Source of the DNA: Heterocephalus glaber
Lineage: Eukaryota; Chordata; Mammalia; Rodentia; Bathyergidae
Reading direction: 5' to 3'
Assembly (NCBI RefSeq): GCF_000247695.1
Contig: NW_004624747.1
Location: 10,545,789 to 10,609,788 of the forward strand
Length of the DNA stretch: 64,000 bases
Of this stretch, positions 23,501 to 31,310 are shown one piece after another. Positions within the stretch are counted from its first letter, which is position 1, and each line of letters begins with the position of its first letter. The position numbers and the translations under genes were made by a program. The notes under the pieces were generated by a model, which worked only from the letters and a program-made list of their open reading frames with translations, was not told where the DNA came from and made no database searches.

Positions 23501-26500
23501 CACCAATTTCTATTCTAGATAGAGCAATTCTCCAAACATTATGGATAAAATAGATACCAAGGGAAAATAATTTTCACTAAACATTCCAGAGCTAACAGTC
23601 CCCTTCAATGGATGTGGTACCCTTCACATTTTGTTAACCTGGGAGGCCCTGTATTTACCAGTGCTGCCATTTGCTCAAAACATTTTTTGGATTCATCATT
23701 TACATCTATATCCCATTTTTCAAATCTCCATTGTTGGGCCAAATCTATATTATAAGAGGTAAATATTTTTGGAAGCAGATTCAAGTGGTGGATCAATCCA
23801 CATTAATCCATTTTGCATACAAACAATATATGGCTATAAAGTAATATTTCAAGTTTTCCCTGGTGTTTCATAAATGCTGTCTCTGAAGCAGTTCTCAAAA
23901 AGTTGCAGTCATCCAAGCCCCAGGTATGGAATATTGGAAATACCTGAGGAGGAGACGGGGGGCTTGGGACCCTGATCTGTTTTTCTACAGATGCATCTTT
24001 AGGTGGACACCCAGCTTTCTTGGCCCTTCGTTTTCTCATCTGATGTTAAACCAGATAATCTGCAGGTAGCTTTCAGCACTGAATGTCAGTGGTCATATAA
24101 GTGCTGGGATGTTTGCTCAATGCCCCCTCCCCCATACTGGGAATTGAACTCAGCCTTGCACATGCTAGGCAAGCTCTCTGCCCCTGAGCTACATTCCTAA
24201 CCCCCTTTTTAAAATATTTATTTTGTGACAGGGTTTTGGTATTGCCTAGGCTAGCCTTGAACTTGTGATCCTCTTCAGCCTACTGAACAGCTGGGATCAC
24301 AGGCATGCACCATCGTGCCCACCTACATGTCTTTTTTGTTTGTTTGTTTTTGGTACTGGGGATCGAACTCGGGTCCTTGTGCTTGTGGGGCAGGTAGCGG
24401 AACCACTGAGCTAAATCCCTGGTCCCCAGCTACATGTCTTGACTGGGTCTCATTATCTCATAAATTCCATATTCTTTTGAGAACTAAATGAGACAGACTT
24501 GCATGTCTTGTTATTTAATTTGTACCAAGGATCTGTTTATGGAGTAGCCACTAAGCGCAGAAGAAAACAATGCCAAAAGAAAGAAAGTGTTGTCTGGGAT
24601 CCACTGTTCATCTTTCACTAAATTTTCAGAAAAGGGTTGGCTCCTATCCCAGACGGAATCTGGGTGCCTAACAGATATTGCTTCCCTGTGAAGCAGCATC
24701 TCATGTTCTAAACTAATGTGGTCCCTTCCCTTGCTTGTAGGCTTCCAGGCTGGAGAAACAGAACAGCACCCCTGAGAGTGACTATGACAACACTCCCAAT
24801 GACATGGAGCCAGATGACATGGGGTACATCTGTGGGAAGAGTGTGCTGGGGGGGACGGGAGGCCTGCAGGCCTTGACCACCTACCGCCCTTATCCTTGTT
24901 TTCAGACCTATAAGGTCTTAAAAATTCACGCATATGTTTGTACCATATGTGCTTCTCAACTCACATCATTGCCACAAGGGCTCTTTGTCCTTTTACCAGC
25001 ATGTTAGATACATCTCTCAGGATTTGCAGCACACTTAATATTTTACTTCTTAGTGAAGTTGACATTAGGTTACACCCATTTGTACCCCCAAGGAATTGTC
25101 TTCACTCAAGGTAGCTTTATAATGACATACGCTTCACACTCCAGTTACTCCCTTTCCTGTCTTCACCCTTTCTGTGAGAGTCCTAACTTCAGCCCAAGGG
25201 TAGAAGGAGAAAGCCTCTGGGTAATCTGTAGCTGCCAGATGATGAAGCAGGCCCTTGCCATGAGTTTCCTGCTAGACAGGATAAGGGAAACCACAAAACA
25301 AGCCTGCTTGTGTGTTCAGCCAGTGCTGAAGATGTGGCTCTCAGAAACCAAAGCAGCTACCAGGCACCTGTCACACTCAGCCACTTCTTTACTGTTCACA
25401 GGTCAGGTCGAAAGGGCAGGCAGAGGAGTATGGTGTGGCCAGCTGATAGCTCAGTACCAGATGCAACAGAACCCCACACATCCCCAAGCCCCACACTCCC
25501 CAGCACCGAAGACGTCATCCGGAAGACTGAACAGATCACCAAAAACATACAGGAACTCTTAAGAGCAGCCCAGGAAAATAAACATGACAGGTAAGGAGCT
25601 GTAGTCCTATGCTGGGAGAGCAGGTATTCATGCTCCAAGAGGGAAGTCTGCTGAAGTTCTGAATGGGACTTGTTTCTAATTTCCTGGCTTTTAGATAGGT
25701 GAAAACTTAAGAACAAACATGTAAGTTTGGTTTTATTTGTTAGGGGTATTTATATGGTATTTTTATTTTTCTCCATTGTGTTATGAAACTCCCTGAAATA
25801 AATGTGCCCAGAAATAAAAACTGCAGTGTGTTTAGGTAGTGACAGTCCTAGTTCTCAGCAGAGAAGGAAAAGCTGCCTCACAATGTGCAGGTTGATTCTT
25901 CTGGCCACCGCTGCTGCCAAGGTTGCCATCGGCCAGGGATATGATTGCTGAGACAGATGACATCAGGAGAGGAACCTGCTCTCTTATTTCTTACCTGTCT
26001 TCCTTGGTGTGTGTGTGCAAACGTGCATGTATAAACTTCTAAGATTCTCAGCTGCAAAGGGAGAGTCTGCATCCTTAGATCAGAAGCATAGCCCACAGTG
26101 ATTTCTTACTGGAGGGAAGGGACTGGCCCTTGCTCTACTGATCCTTTGTTCTCTGAGAATTCTGGTAGTTGTAAAATGTTCTCCAGGATGTCCTGATTTC
26201 CCATGGTGGGTCGGACCTAGATGCACTCATAAAACATTGTTTACCATCTCCCCTTTGGGTTTGAGAAAGCAGCACTTGTTCTTTGCCAAGAATGACATCA
26301 CGTATTGGGACCGCAAAGCTGAGGACTGCAGTGAGGAACCCGCACCCTTTGTACAGACAGAAGGCCTTCTAGGAACACAGTGCTGCTCTCTCTCTTGACT
26401 CCATTCTGCTTCATAAAGATGCAGCTGTGCCCCATATTGAGGCCCATGCTCGCAATCCCAGCTACTCAGGAGACTGAAGCAGGAGGATCACAAATTCAAG

Positions 26501-29500
26501 CCCAGCCTGGGCAAGCTAACCAACTTTTTGAGACCCTGTCTCAAGATGGAAAGGGCTGGGGATGTAGCTCAGTGGTAGAAAGTTTGCCTAGCACTTATGA
26601 GGCCCTAGTTTCAATCTGTAGTTCCACAAGGGGAAAAAAAGATGTGTCCGTTCCTGGATTCTCTATGTTCCTGACACTGCTGTGCCATCCTTCTGTCTGT
26701 ACCTTCTTTCTTATTTATACAGCTCTTATTTGTCCCAGTATAATTTCCCACTATAGAGGAGAAAAATAATGTGTGTTTCTTGAAAGATAATAGTCTCCAT
26801 GGGCCGGGGATTTAGCTCAGTGGTTTCATCACCTGCTGCGCAAGCGCAAGGACCCGAGTTCGATCCCCAGTACCAAAAAAAAATAGTCTCCATGGATGGA
26901 CAGCTAGAAGCTCCTCAAGGAAAAGAAAAGCCTGCACAATTCCACAGCCTCCTTTTGCAGAAAGTTTGTTGCTATTTCCCTTCTTCATTTCCTAGGCATT
27001 CTCTTTCTGCCAAGCCTCTCACTCACCTCGAATCTTGTAAGCACCTAGTACTTTTGCCCAGTGCCACAGCCATGGCAGTGGGTGATCCCATATCTTACTG
27101 TACAGAGCAAAGTGTCCTATAACTTTCTGCAGTACAATTTTGACAGTGTTTTGATTAATCTTGATGTAAGGATAATTCCTTCCTGTGTACTCCCCACCCT
27201 ATTTATCAGTGTGCTCAAATTTTCCTTTCTGCTAGTTCAGAACTGCTGTGTTGGTATTTCAAACTAAAAATGTGCTTACGCTGTACAGCTTTCTTTGATA
27301 GTTGTCAAAAATGTAAATGTCTATCCTGAGGCTTTTTCTGGCTTCAGAGATTGCAATATGGTGGTGGTTCAACTCGGGAAGATTCTTTTCAAGATGTAAA
27401 AATCCACTTAGCACATTTCATGATCTGATTTATTTCTTTAAGACTATGAGGGAATGATGCAGAGATTTTAACCACTAGCTTATGGTTTTGGTTTAAAACC
27501 AGAATTGGCCTAGGGAATTTATAGTTTATAAATTGTTCAGTTTCTACTAGAATCTCTGATTACTTATACAGCCAAGATGCTTTCATTTATAACCTTGCAT
27601 TGTACTAATGAAAGCCTTGCCTGTTTCTCTTGCTTTCTACTTTTGTTGATCTGTTGCTGAAGCTCATCCTAGATAGAACTATAGTCCATGCAGGGACTTC
27701 TAGGCTTGGTCCTGGTTCCCTGTGCCTGCCAAGTTCCCCTCAACCCCTGACCTTCCTGTAGCCCCTCCTCCTCATCTGCCTCACTTGTTCTCTTTTCAGG
27801 GATTACAATATATTAGGCACAAAAGCTTTAGTTGATGAAAGGTGCCAATTTGAAGTTGTAGACACAAACTCTCTCTGAGAGAGAGACCTCCTCACACACT
27901 TTCTTTTGTGGCTTCCCAGAACTTCCCAAAATAATTGTAAGGAGTAAACTTTCCAGAGATGGCCTTAGGAAAAATTCCTTCTCTATCTAGTGGAGAAAGG
28001 GTGAGTTATATTTCTCAAAACGAAACTGCAACCAGGATAACAAAATATAGGATGAAACTGTTGAGCATGGCTCTCAGCTGCTGTGATTTTTTTTTTTTTG
28101 GTACTGGGGATCGAACTCATGCCTTCAAGCTTTTGAGGCAGACTTGGTGCCACTGAGCTAAATCCTTAGCCCTCAGCTGCTGTGATATTAATAGGAACAA
28201 GTGATTGCTGTGGACATGGGCCTTTCCTCTTTCTGAGAGTCTGTATGACTAGGTGGGCTTTCGTCCCTTCACATCTGCAAGTTGCTTCTTGTGCACTGAC
28301 ATTTTGGGTTAGTATGTATATGTATGGATCTAATTGCTCACAAAAGTAAAAGTTGGGATTTTCCATTTGAAAGCATTTTTAGAAAATTATAACCATTTTC
28401 TTGAAATATAGTGGCTTTTTTTTTTTGGTACCAGGGATCGAACTCGGGTTCTTGAGCTTGCAAGGCAGGTGTCAGAACCACTGAGCTAAATCCCCGGCCC
28501 TGATAATGGCTTTAATTAAAATGTAGGCAGTATTAATTAAAATAGCTTTGATACTGAATTTCTTAGAAAGTTGACAGAGATTTCTTATGATAATTTTTAT
28601 TCAGAATCCAACTTCGTGGTTTAAAAAATGGGGAAAGAATTTTCCTTGAGGGCTTTAAGTCTATGATGGATGCTGAGTGGCATTTGGTTCAGTGTTTTAG
28701 AAGGAAAAATTTAAAACACAGCCCCATGGGTTCTTGTGTCAGGCCAAACCTACAGTGTTCACAGCAGTATTTCCTAACATGCTACAAACAGCCCAAGAGT
28801 GCTTTTCTGTTTTCCCATGTCCTGGATTGTGGGTGAGTCCTGAATACAAAGCCCAGACTCAGCAACAATGTCGTATCTAAGAACTGTCACTTGATACCAT
28901 CGTCTGATTGTGTGGTTTTTTTTGTTTTTTGGGTTTTTTTTTTGGTACCATGGATCGAACTTGGGTCCTTGCGCTTGCGCAGCAGGTGGCGAAACCACTG
29001 AGCTAAATACCCGGCCCCACTGATTGTGTTTTTTATGGTGCTGGGGATTGAATGCCTTACTCATGCTAGGCACATGCTTTGCTACCGAGCCACACCCCTA
29101 CCCAGCTATTTTTTATCTGTCTGCACCCTGCATACTCCTCAAGAGGAAATCCTAACATTTTTGAGGTACAGGAAACTTTCCTCATCCATAGTTTGTAAAG
29201 TACTAAGAATACGAATCCTGAATAAGGGCCGAGGATTTACCTCATTGGTTCTGCCACCTACCTTGCAAGTGCAAGGACCCAAGTTTGATCCCCAGTACCA
29301 AACAAAAAAAAAAATCCTGAATAAAACCAGTCTTAATTCTGTCCTTTCTTATCACAAGAAGCTAGATTGGGCTGGGGATTTAGCTCAGTGGTTTCGCCGC
29401 CTGCTGCACAAGCGTAAGGACCTGAGTTCGATCCCCAGTACCAAAAAAAAAAAAAGAAGCTAGATGACCACCCGTGAGGGGAAAGAGGCTTGCTATAAAG

Positions 29501-31310
29501 AAAGATGGCAGTCTGAGGCCCCTGCATTCAAGCTCAGCCCTTCTCTTACATTTTTGAGATTCTGTCATGTCTTCTTGTCTGGGCCAACCTCACAGAGCCA
29601 TACTGTTAAGTGAGGCTCTAAAAGCTGTGTCACATGTGGGGCCTGAAAGTCCTAGTGACCTGGAAGGAAGGATTTAATGGGCTTGTTTTCTTAGAGCTGA
29701 TCAACATGAAAGAAAGTGCTGACAGCATTAATAGCATCTTCTCACAAGCAAGCATATGGCGGCTTTGTGACAAAGCAGTGAAGTGTCTGAGTGAATATGG
29801 GAAGCAGACCTCAATGTTTTCTGTTTACACAAAGTAAAGATTTAGACTCCCCAACATTTACATGAATGAAAGAAATTTAGAAGTGTCCATTGGTTAAATG
29901 GCACCCGGGTATTAAACATGTAGATTCCAATTATAATTTCAAGGAATTTTTTCAGTCCTTTATTTTTCACTTTTGTGGGCTTTGGCATGGAAATCCTTGT
30001 TTCTTTTGTCTCTGTGGAAATTAGGGAGATGGAAAATGTGAGAAGTAAGGGACCAACTTGAGGAGGTGTGTGAATGTCTGTATACTGCTTTGTGGCCTCC
30101 CCCAGCCAATAGTAAATGTGACCCTGCTTTGTAACTGTGTGCCTCCTTTTGGTGTGTGATACATGGCGGGTGGGCTGCAGCTTCTGCTCCTTCATTAAAA
30201 GAATGCAAACAGGACATTTTCTGGTCCCTGAGAATTCTCTGCCTTGGAATCATTTTGACTGTCTTTAAATAACCTCTTCAATATTTTGCAGTTATATTCC
30301 CTGCTCAGAGAGGATACATGTAGCAGTTACAGAAATGGCAGCATTATTCCCCAAAGTAAGTCACCTCCAACTCACTTTCTTAGATCCTTTCAAATGAACA
30401 AATTTCTTTATGACCTTTACATTAACTGTTTTGTAGCACATAGAGTTTTAAATATGCAATCATATAGGGCATGGGAATATTTTTGTTCTACATGAATATT
30501 GACTTTAGTAAGAAAAGGAAGGTCAGGAGAGGTGGCTCATGCCTGGTCTACATAGTGAGACCCTGTCTCAAAAAGCCTAGACAATAATTATAAGACAAGG
30601 ATATACAAGTCAAATACTAAAAGGCAAAACATTAATAGAATAAAATTTTATCGGAAATATGTAACCTGCTGCTGGATGTGGTGGGATACACCTATAATAC
30701 CAGCACTCGTGAAACTGAAGGCAGGAAGGACTGACACAAGTTCAAGGCCAGCCTGAGCTACACAGCGAGACCTTGTCTCAAAAAAACCAAAAAAAAAAAA
30801 AAAAAAAGAGTGACCTACGTGGGTTAGTATTTTTGAAAACTACCCCAAAATAAATAGCACATACTACTGAAATTATCCTGCATGTACTTCATCCTTTAAG
30901 TCAGTGCATTTTTACATCTCTTGTATCGTGGGCTGCACAGCGCTCTATGGTTAAAGCCACCCCTGTTGAAAAAATGCGAAACAAAAATGCTTGTGGCCAT
31001 ATAGAACAACTTGAATTGTTTTCAGGAGCATGCTTGTCCCTTGGTAGTGGATGTACACCTTGCAGCCCATGACGAACGGCTGTGTCTTTGTGTTTAGAAA
31101 CCCAAGTCTGACACAGTGAGGACTTCCCTTCGTTTACTGACATCCAGTGCCTACCGGCTGCAGTCAGAGTGCAAGAAAGCCCTCCCAGGGGACCCTGGCT
31201 CACCCACCGACGTCCAGCTGGTCACACAGCAGGTCATCCAGTGTGCCTATGACATTGCCAAGGCCGCCAAACAGCTGGTCACCATCACCACCAAAGAGAA
31301 CAACAACTGA
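2457..31310 (+). CDS. GIT2: GIT2, ARF GTPase-activating protein GIT2 (3' part, 12 coding exons)
   Basis: Joined coding exons: 2457-2508, 6873-6945, 7196-7293, 8604-8715, 11445-11587, 13789-13938, 18020-18268, 19909-19998, 24741-24823, 25402-25590, 30292-30355 and 31098-31310. Phases match at every junction and give 505 residues plus TGA. Numbered as the end of a 759-residue protein these are residues 255-759. Visible parts are the Spa2-homology repeats (exons starting HLFEELAMDVYDEVDRRE and GRQKLARFNAHEFATLVIDI), a central coiled coil (VQEFMEVKNALVASEAKIQQ onward), a serine-rich linker, and the C-terminal paxillin-binding helical domain ending TTKENNN. From family knowledge, GIT2 is a cytoplasmic and focal-adhesion scaffold: SHD binds PIX and FAK, the coiled coil dimerises, and the C-terminus binds paxillin. 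The ArfGAP and ankyrin exons lie before the window. I call GIT2 rather than GIT1 because of the NNN ending and the QDNDQPDYDSVASDEDTD block. Confidence 0.97.
2981..3062 (-). repeat. ID SINE
   Basis: Nearly full-length ID body with a short tail, flanked by the 16-base target duplication TCAAATTTATGCTTTT (2965-2980 and from 3063). Confidence 0.9.
3370..3420. repeat. GT-rich and alternating purine-pyrimidine stretch
   Basis: TGTGTGTGTG followed by CACGCACATGCATGCGTGCA-like alternation. A degenerate simple repeat. Confidence 0.6.
4290..4408. repeat. Polypyrimidine (CT-rich) tract
   Basis: About 120 bases almost only C and T, in imperfect TTCC/TTCTT units. This may account for a long spurious reading frame rich in S, F and P. 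Confidence 0.9.
4494..4573 (+). repeat. ID SINE with C tract
   Basis: Full ID body from GGGCCGGGGATTTAGCTCAG, then a run of C residues before an A-rich end in place of a clean A tail. Confidence 0.85.
4585..4815 (+). repeat. MIR SINE interrupted by a truncated ID
   Basis: MIR core features are GATCACTTACTAGCTTTATG, then TCTGTAAAATGGAACAATAG, then GCACAGTGCCTGGCATG. An ID (4660-4727, minus) is inserted with target duplication GCTRTTAACTTCT. That ID lacks its 5' third. Confidence 0.75.
4905..5168 (-). repeat. B1-ID composite SINE interrupted by a truncated ID
   Basis: ID-like part at 4905-4970 and B1 part at 5045-5168 (GGGTCTCACTAAGCTGCCCA). A younger ID at 4984-5042 lies between them. It lacks its 5' end and is flanked by CCAGATATTTTATTT and CCAGCTATTTTATTT. 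Confidence 0.75.
5250..5446 (-). repeat. B1-ID composite SINE
   Basis: ID-derived half (CTAGGCCAAGTACTCTACCA) followed by a reversed B1 ending TGTGCCACCACGCCTGGCTC. Confidence 0.75.
5846..6043 (+). repeat. B1-ID composite SINE
   Basis: B1 (TGGTGGTACACACCCGTAAT) joined to a degraded ID tail (GCTAGGGATGTAGCTGAGTG) with a short A tail. Confidence 0.75.
6381..6482 (-). repeat. ID SINE
   Basis: Full body, flanked by ACAAAGAGCATGTTTTC on both sides (17-base target duplication). Confidence 0.9.
6873..6945 (+). CDS. GIT2: GIT2 exon, first Spa2-homology repeat
   Basis: The acceptor is TTTTACTTTCAG and the donor GTGACTT. The exon encodes LSNHLFEELAMDVYDEV then DRRETDA, which is the first SHD repeat used for binding PIX and FAK. 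It ends in phase 1, with the valine codon split as G|TC. Confidence 0.95.
7196..7293 (+). CDS. GIT2: GIT2 exon between the SHD repeats, with GC donor
   Basis: It encodes VWLATQNHSTLV, TETTVVPFLPVNPEYSS and TRNQ. The acceptor is GGCTAG. The frame requires the exon to end at CAG (7293), and the next bases are GCAAGT. The intron is therefore GC-AG, with an otherwise perfect donor consensus. Confidence 0.93.
7400..7487 (-). repeat. ID SINE
   Basis: Full body with an 18-base T run. Target duplication around TGATTGATT(TAA). Confidence 0.88.
7663..7698 (+). repeat. ID SINE 3' fragment with C tract
   Basis: Only the last part of the ID (GAGTTCAATCCCTGGTACC) remains, with extra C residues before the A tail. 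AAAAAGCAACCT flanks it on both sides, so it was probably inserted already truncated. Confidence 0.7.
8173..8246 (-). repeat. Old ID-like SINE
   Basis: Degraded tRNA-like sequence with AATACTCTACCACTGAGCTT. Confidence 0.6.
8436..8525 (+). repeat. ID SINE
   Basis: Full body (AATTTAGCTCAGTGGTCCCG to CGATCTCCGGTACC). AGAGTCAGACT / AGAGTCGGACT target duplication. Confidence 0.9.
8604..8715 (+). CDS. GIT2: GIT2 exon, second Spa2-homology repeat
   Basis: The acceptor is CTCTCCCTTAG and the donor GTAAGT. The exon encodes GRQKLARFNAHEFATLVIDI then LSDAKRRQQGSPLSSSK, the second SHD repeat. It ends in phase 1. Confidence 0.95.
9732..10408 (+). mobile_element. Tigger-type (TcMar/pogo) DNA transposon
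   Basis: Ends are ACAGTTGATCCTCACCT and (reversed) ACAGTCAATCCGTAATTCT. The interior holds a degraded transposase-derived part (AGTGCTGTCAGCCATGAGTT, AAGGTGCTGTCTAGTGTTTG). The product would be dead. The subfamily is not assigned. Confidence 0.75.
10645..10737 (+). repeat. ID-like SINE, older subfamily
   Basis: GGGGCTGGAAATGTAGCTCC then AGTGCTTGCCTAGCATGTGT and an A tail. Confidence 0.75.
11445..11587 (+). CDS. GIT2: GIT2 exon, acidic linker after SHD
   Basis: It encodes DSVELILKTVNSQHSTE, SQDNDQPDYDSVASDEDTD and LETTASKANRQK. The run containing YDSVASDEDTD is shared by GIT1 and GIT2. The acceptor is TTGATAG and the donor GTGAGA. The exon ends in phase 0. Confidence 0.95.
12113..12352 (+). 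repeat. B1-ID composite SINE with CA-rich tail
   Basis: B1 (GGCATGGTGGTGCATACCTG), degraded ID part, then a (CA/TC)n microsatellite at 12286-12352 grown from the tail. Confidence 0.8.
12366..12459 (+). repeat. ID SINE
   Basis: Full body, long A tail, and flanks AAAAGTGAGATTCA on both sides. Inserted next to the preceding microsatellite. Confidence 0.92.
13458..13608 (+). repeat. B1 SINE
   Basis: Near-complete B1 (GCTGGGTGTGGTGGTGCACA, AGGCCAGCCGGAACTACATA) with an A tail. It contains a short internal duplication of the ATAGTGAG region. Confidence 0.85.
13789..13938 (+). CDS. GIT2: GIT2 exon, start of the coiled coil
   Basis: Fifty codons, phase 0 at both ends. It encodes SLDSDLSDGPVTVQEFMEV followed by a heptad-like helix (KNALVASEAKIQQLMKVNNN then LSDELRIMQKK), the GIT dimerisation coiled coil. 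The acceptor is ATTTTTAG and the donor GTAACA. Confidence 0.95.
15115..15216 (-). repeat. ID SINE
   Basis: Full body. The CTTCTGCCTTTTC target sequence lies on both sides. Confidence 0.9.
15360..15548 (-). repeat. Two adjacent ID SINEs, same orientation
   Basis: ID copies at 15360-15455 and 15470-15548, separated by a short unique spacer. The second has a small deletion in the body (GGCACCACTGAGTTAAAT). Confidence 0.85.
15821..15985 (+). repeat. B1 SINE with CATA microsatellite tail
   Basis: B1 (TAGCTGGGCGAGGTAGCACA ... GAGACCCTGTCTCAAA) followed by (CATA)n/(CATG)n at about 15940-15985. Confidence 0.85.
16600..17375 (+). other. Possible processed transcript copy of unknown source
   Basis: SINE-free sequence in a GIT2 intron. 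It ends AATAAAACC(T)n like the 3' end of an mRNA, and holds an interrupted frame from an ATG near 16870 (MSRKMKVHQREGPRAEW, later a segment with MKEPAYEESKSSQ after a stop). I do not recognise the source. It could equally be ordinary intron sequence. Confidence 0.3.
17687..17779 (+). repeat. ID SINE with C tract
   Basis: Full body followed by CCCCCCCTCC and then the A tail. Flanks (AACT)TGAGGCTG / (AGT)TGAGGCTG. Confidence 0.88.
18020..18268 (+). CDS. GIT2: GIT2 exon, end of coiled coil and serine-rich linker
   Basis: It has 83 codons, phase 0 at both ends. It begins LQTLQSENSSLRKQATTN, then a basic, serine-rich region (SSLKRRPSARGSRPMSMYET), and ends RTRLQPFPAH. The acceptor is TTCTTTCAG and the donor GTAAGT. 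Because it is frame-neutral it could be skipped without a frameshift. Confidence 0.95.
19361..19452 (-). repeat. ID SINE
   Basis: Full body, with TCAGTGTACTTTTT repeated on both sides. Confidence 0.9.
19909..19998 (+). CDS. GIT2: GIT2 exon, frame-neutral 30-codon cassette
   Basis: Thirty codons, phase 0 at both ends: IGRSALVTSSSSLPSFPST then LCWSRDETTRR. The acceptor is CCCCTTCCAG and the donor GTTAAGT, weaker than the other donors because of T at +3. GIT2 is known for extensive alternative splicing in this region, so cassette use is plausible but not shown here. Confidence 0.92.
20800..20860 (+). mobile_element. URR1-like DNA transposon end
   Basis: CAGTGATGGAGAACCTTTTA is the terminal sequence of rodent URR1 (hAT). 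The copy degrades after about 50 bases. A full-size relative lies near 52.5 kb. Confidence 0.5.
21122..21190 (+). repeat. ID-like SINE, older subfamily
   Basis: GGGCTGGGGATGTAGCTCAA, then a shortened body and A tail. Confidence 0.75.
21323..21401 (-). repeat. ID SINE
   Basis: GGTACCGGGGATCGAACCCT to GCTAAATCCCTGGCCC, with a short T-rich tail. Confidence 0.88.
21441..21680 (+). repeat. Two ID SINEs separated and flanked by the same target sequence
   Basis: ID copies at about 21458-21539 and 21554-21650, both plus. AAATCATTGCAAGG occurs three times: before the first, between the two, and after the second. Either two insertions used the same site, or one local duplication occurred. Confidence 0.85.
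21684..21911 (-). repeat. Two ID SINEs inside one shared target duplication (probable ID-ID dimer)
   Basis: ID copies at 21697-21792 and 21805-21894, both minus, separated by AAACATCGGAAGCG. TTGCTGAGATAGTTTT lies outside both, but no duplication is seen between them, so the pair probably inserted as one unit. Confidence 0.75.
22791..22862 (+). repeat. ID-like SINE, older and shortened
   Basis: GGGCTGGGGTGTAGTTTCTT then GGGTTTAATCCTCAGCACTG and an A-rich tail. Confidence 0.65.
23039..23102 (+). repeat. ID SINE with internal deletion
   Basis: The A-box half runs straight into GAGTTCGATCCCCGGTAAC. The segment GCCTCGCAAGCGCAAGGTCCC is missing. Flanks AAATAGCAAATA / AAATAACAAATG. Confidence 0.85.
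23605..24039 (-). other. Minus-strand frame with one internal stop, possible retrocopy
   Basis: A single frame of 145 codons (24039 to 23605) is broken by only one TAA near 23805. It begins with a basic, proline-rich part (MRKRRAKKAGCPPKDASVEK) and later reads QQWRFEKWDIDVNDESKKCF. Neither splice sites nor a known protein family are evident. It could be a decayed processed pseudogene in a GIT2 intron, or chance. Confidence 0.35.
24120..24325 (-). repeat. B1-ID composite SINE
   Basis: ID part (TGCTAGGCAAGCTCTCTGCC) then reversed B1 ending GGCATGCACCATCGTGCCCA. Confidence 0.75.
24333..24427 (-). repeat. ID SINE
   Basis: Full body. CTACATGTCTT occurs on both sides as the target duplication. 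Confidence 0.9.
24741..24823 (+). CDS. GIT2: GIT2 exon, linker before paxillin-binding domain
   Basis: It encodes ASRLEKQNSTPESDYDNTPN then DMEPDDM and ends two bases into a glycine codon. The acceptor is TTGCTTGTAG and the donor GTACAT. The SDYDNT motif is a tyrosine-containing stretch shared with GIT1. Confidence 0.93.
25402..25590 (+). CDS. GIT2: GIT2 exon, start of paxillin-binding domain
   Basis: After SGRKGRQRSMVWPADSSVPD and a variable stretch it encodes LPSTEDVIRKTEQITKNIQE then LLRAAQENKHD, the first helix of the C-terminal FAT-like bundle. The acceptor is CTGTTCACAG and the donor GTAAGG. It ends in phase 2. Confidence 0.95.
26420..26641 (+). repeat. B1-ID composite SINE
   Basis: B1 (AATCCCAGCTACTCAGGAGA) joined to ID (GGGCTGGGGATGTAGCTCAG) with an A tail. 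Confidence 0.8.
26801..26884 (+). repeat. ID SINE
   Basis: Full body, with ATAGTCTCCATG on both sides. Confidence 0.92.
28087..28173 (-). repeat. ID SINE
   Basis: Full body, with CTCAGCTGCTGTGAT on both sides. Confidence 0.9.
28415..28500 (-). repeat. ID SINE
   Basis: Full body. Flanks AATATAGTGGCTTT and GATAATGGCTTT are a slightly diverged target duplication. Confidence 0.88.
28915..29104 (-). repeat. ID SINE beside an older ID-like SINE
   Basis: Young copy at 28915-29018 with TGATTGTG flanks. Older copy at 29029-29104 (CATGCTAGGCACATGCTTTG). Confidence 0.82.
29225..29312 (+). repeat. ID SINE
   Basis: Slightly diverged body, with AATCCTGAATAA on both sides. Confidence 0.9.
29369..29453 (+). 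repeat. ID SINE
   Basis: Full body with A tail, and AAGAAGCTAGAT on both sides. Confidence 0.92.
30292..30355 (+). CDS. GIT2: GIT2 exon, paxillin-binding domain
   Basis: It encodes the end of a split serine codon, then YIPCSERIHVAVTEMAALFP and K. The acceptor is ATATTTTGCAG and the donor GTAAGT. It ends in phase 0. Confidence 0.95.
30515..30808 (+). repeat. B1 SINE fragment and B1 SINE
   Basis: A short B1 with an internal deletion (about 30515-30575), then a fuller B1 (30668-30808, ACCAGCACTCGTGAAACTGA) with a long A tail. About 80 bases between them hold nothing recognisable. Confidence 0.75.
31098..31310 (+). CDS. GIT2: GIT2 terminal coding exon with stop
   Basis: Seventy codons plus TGA. 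It starts KPKSDTVRTSLRLLTSSAYR, includes QLVTQQVIQCAYDIAKAAKQ, and ends LVTITTKENNN. These are the last helices of the paxillin-binding bundle. The acceptor is TTTGTGTTTAG. Confidence 0.97.
   Translation, partial: KPKSDTVRTSLRLLTSSAYRLQSECKKALPGDPGSPTDVQLVTQQVIQCAYDIAKAAKQLVTITTKENNN

Noticed and set aside
25053..25562. 169-codon plus-strand frame
   Set aside because: It overlaps a GIT2 exon in the wrong frame and runs through the intron.
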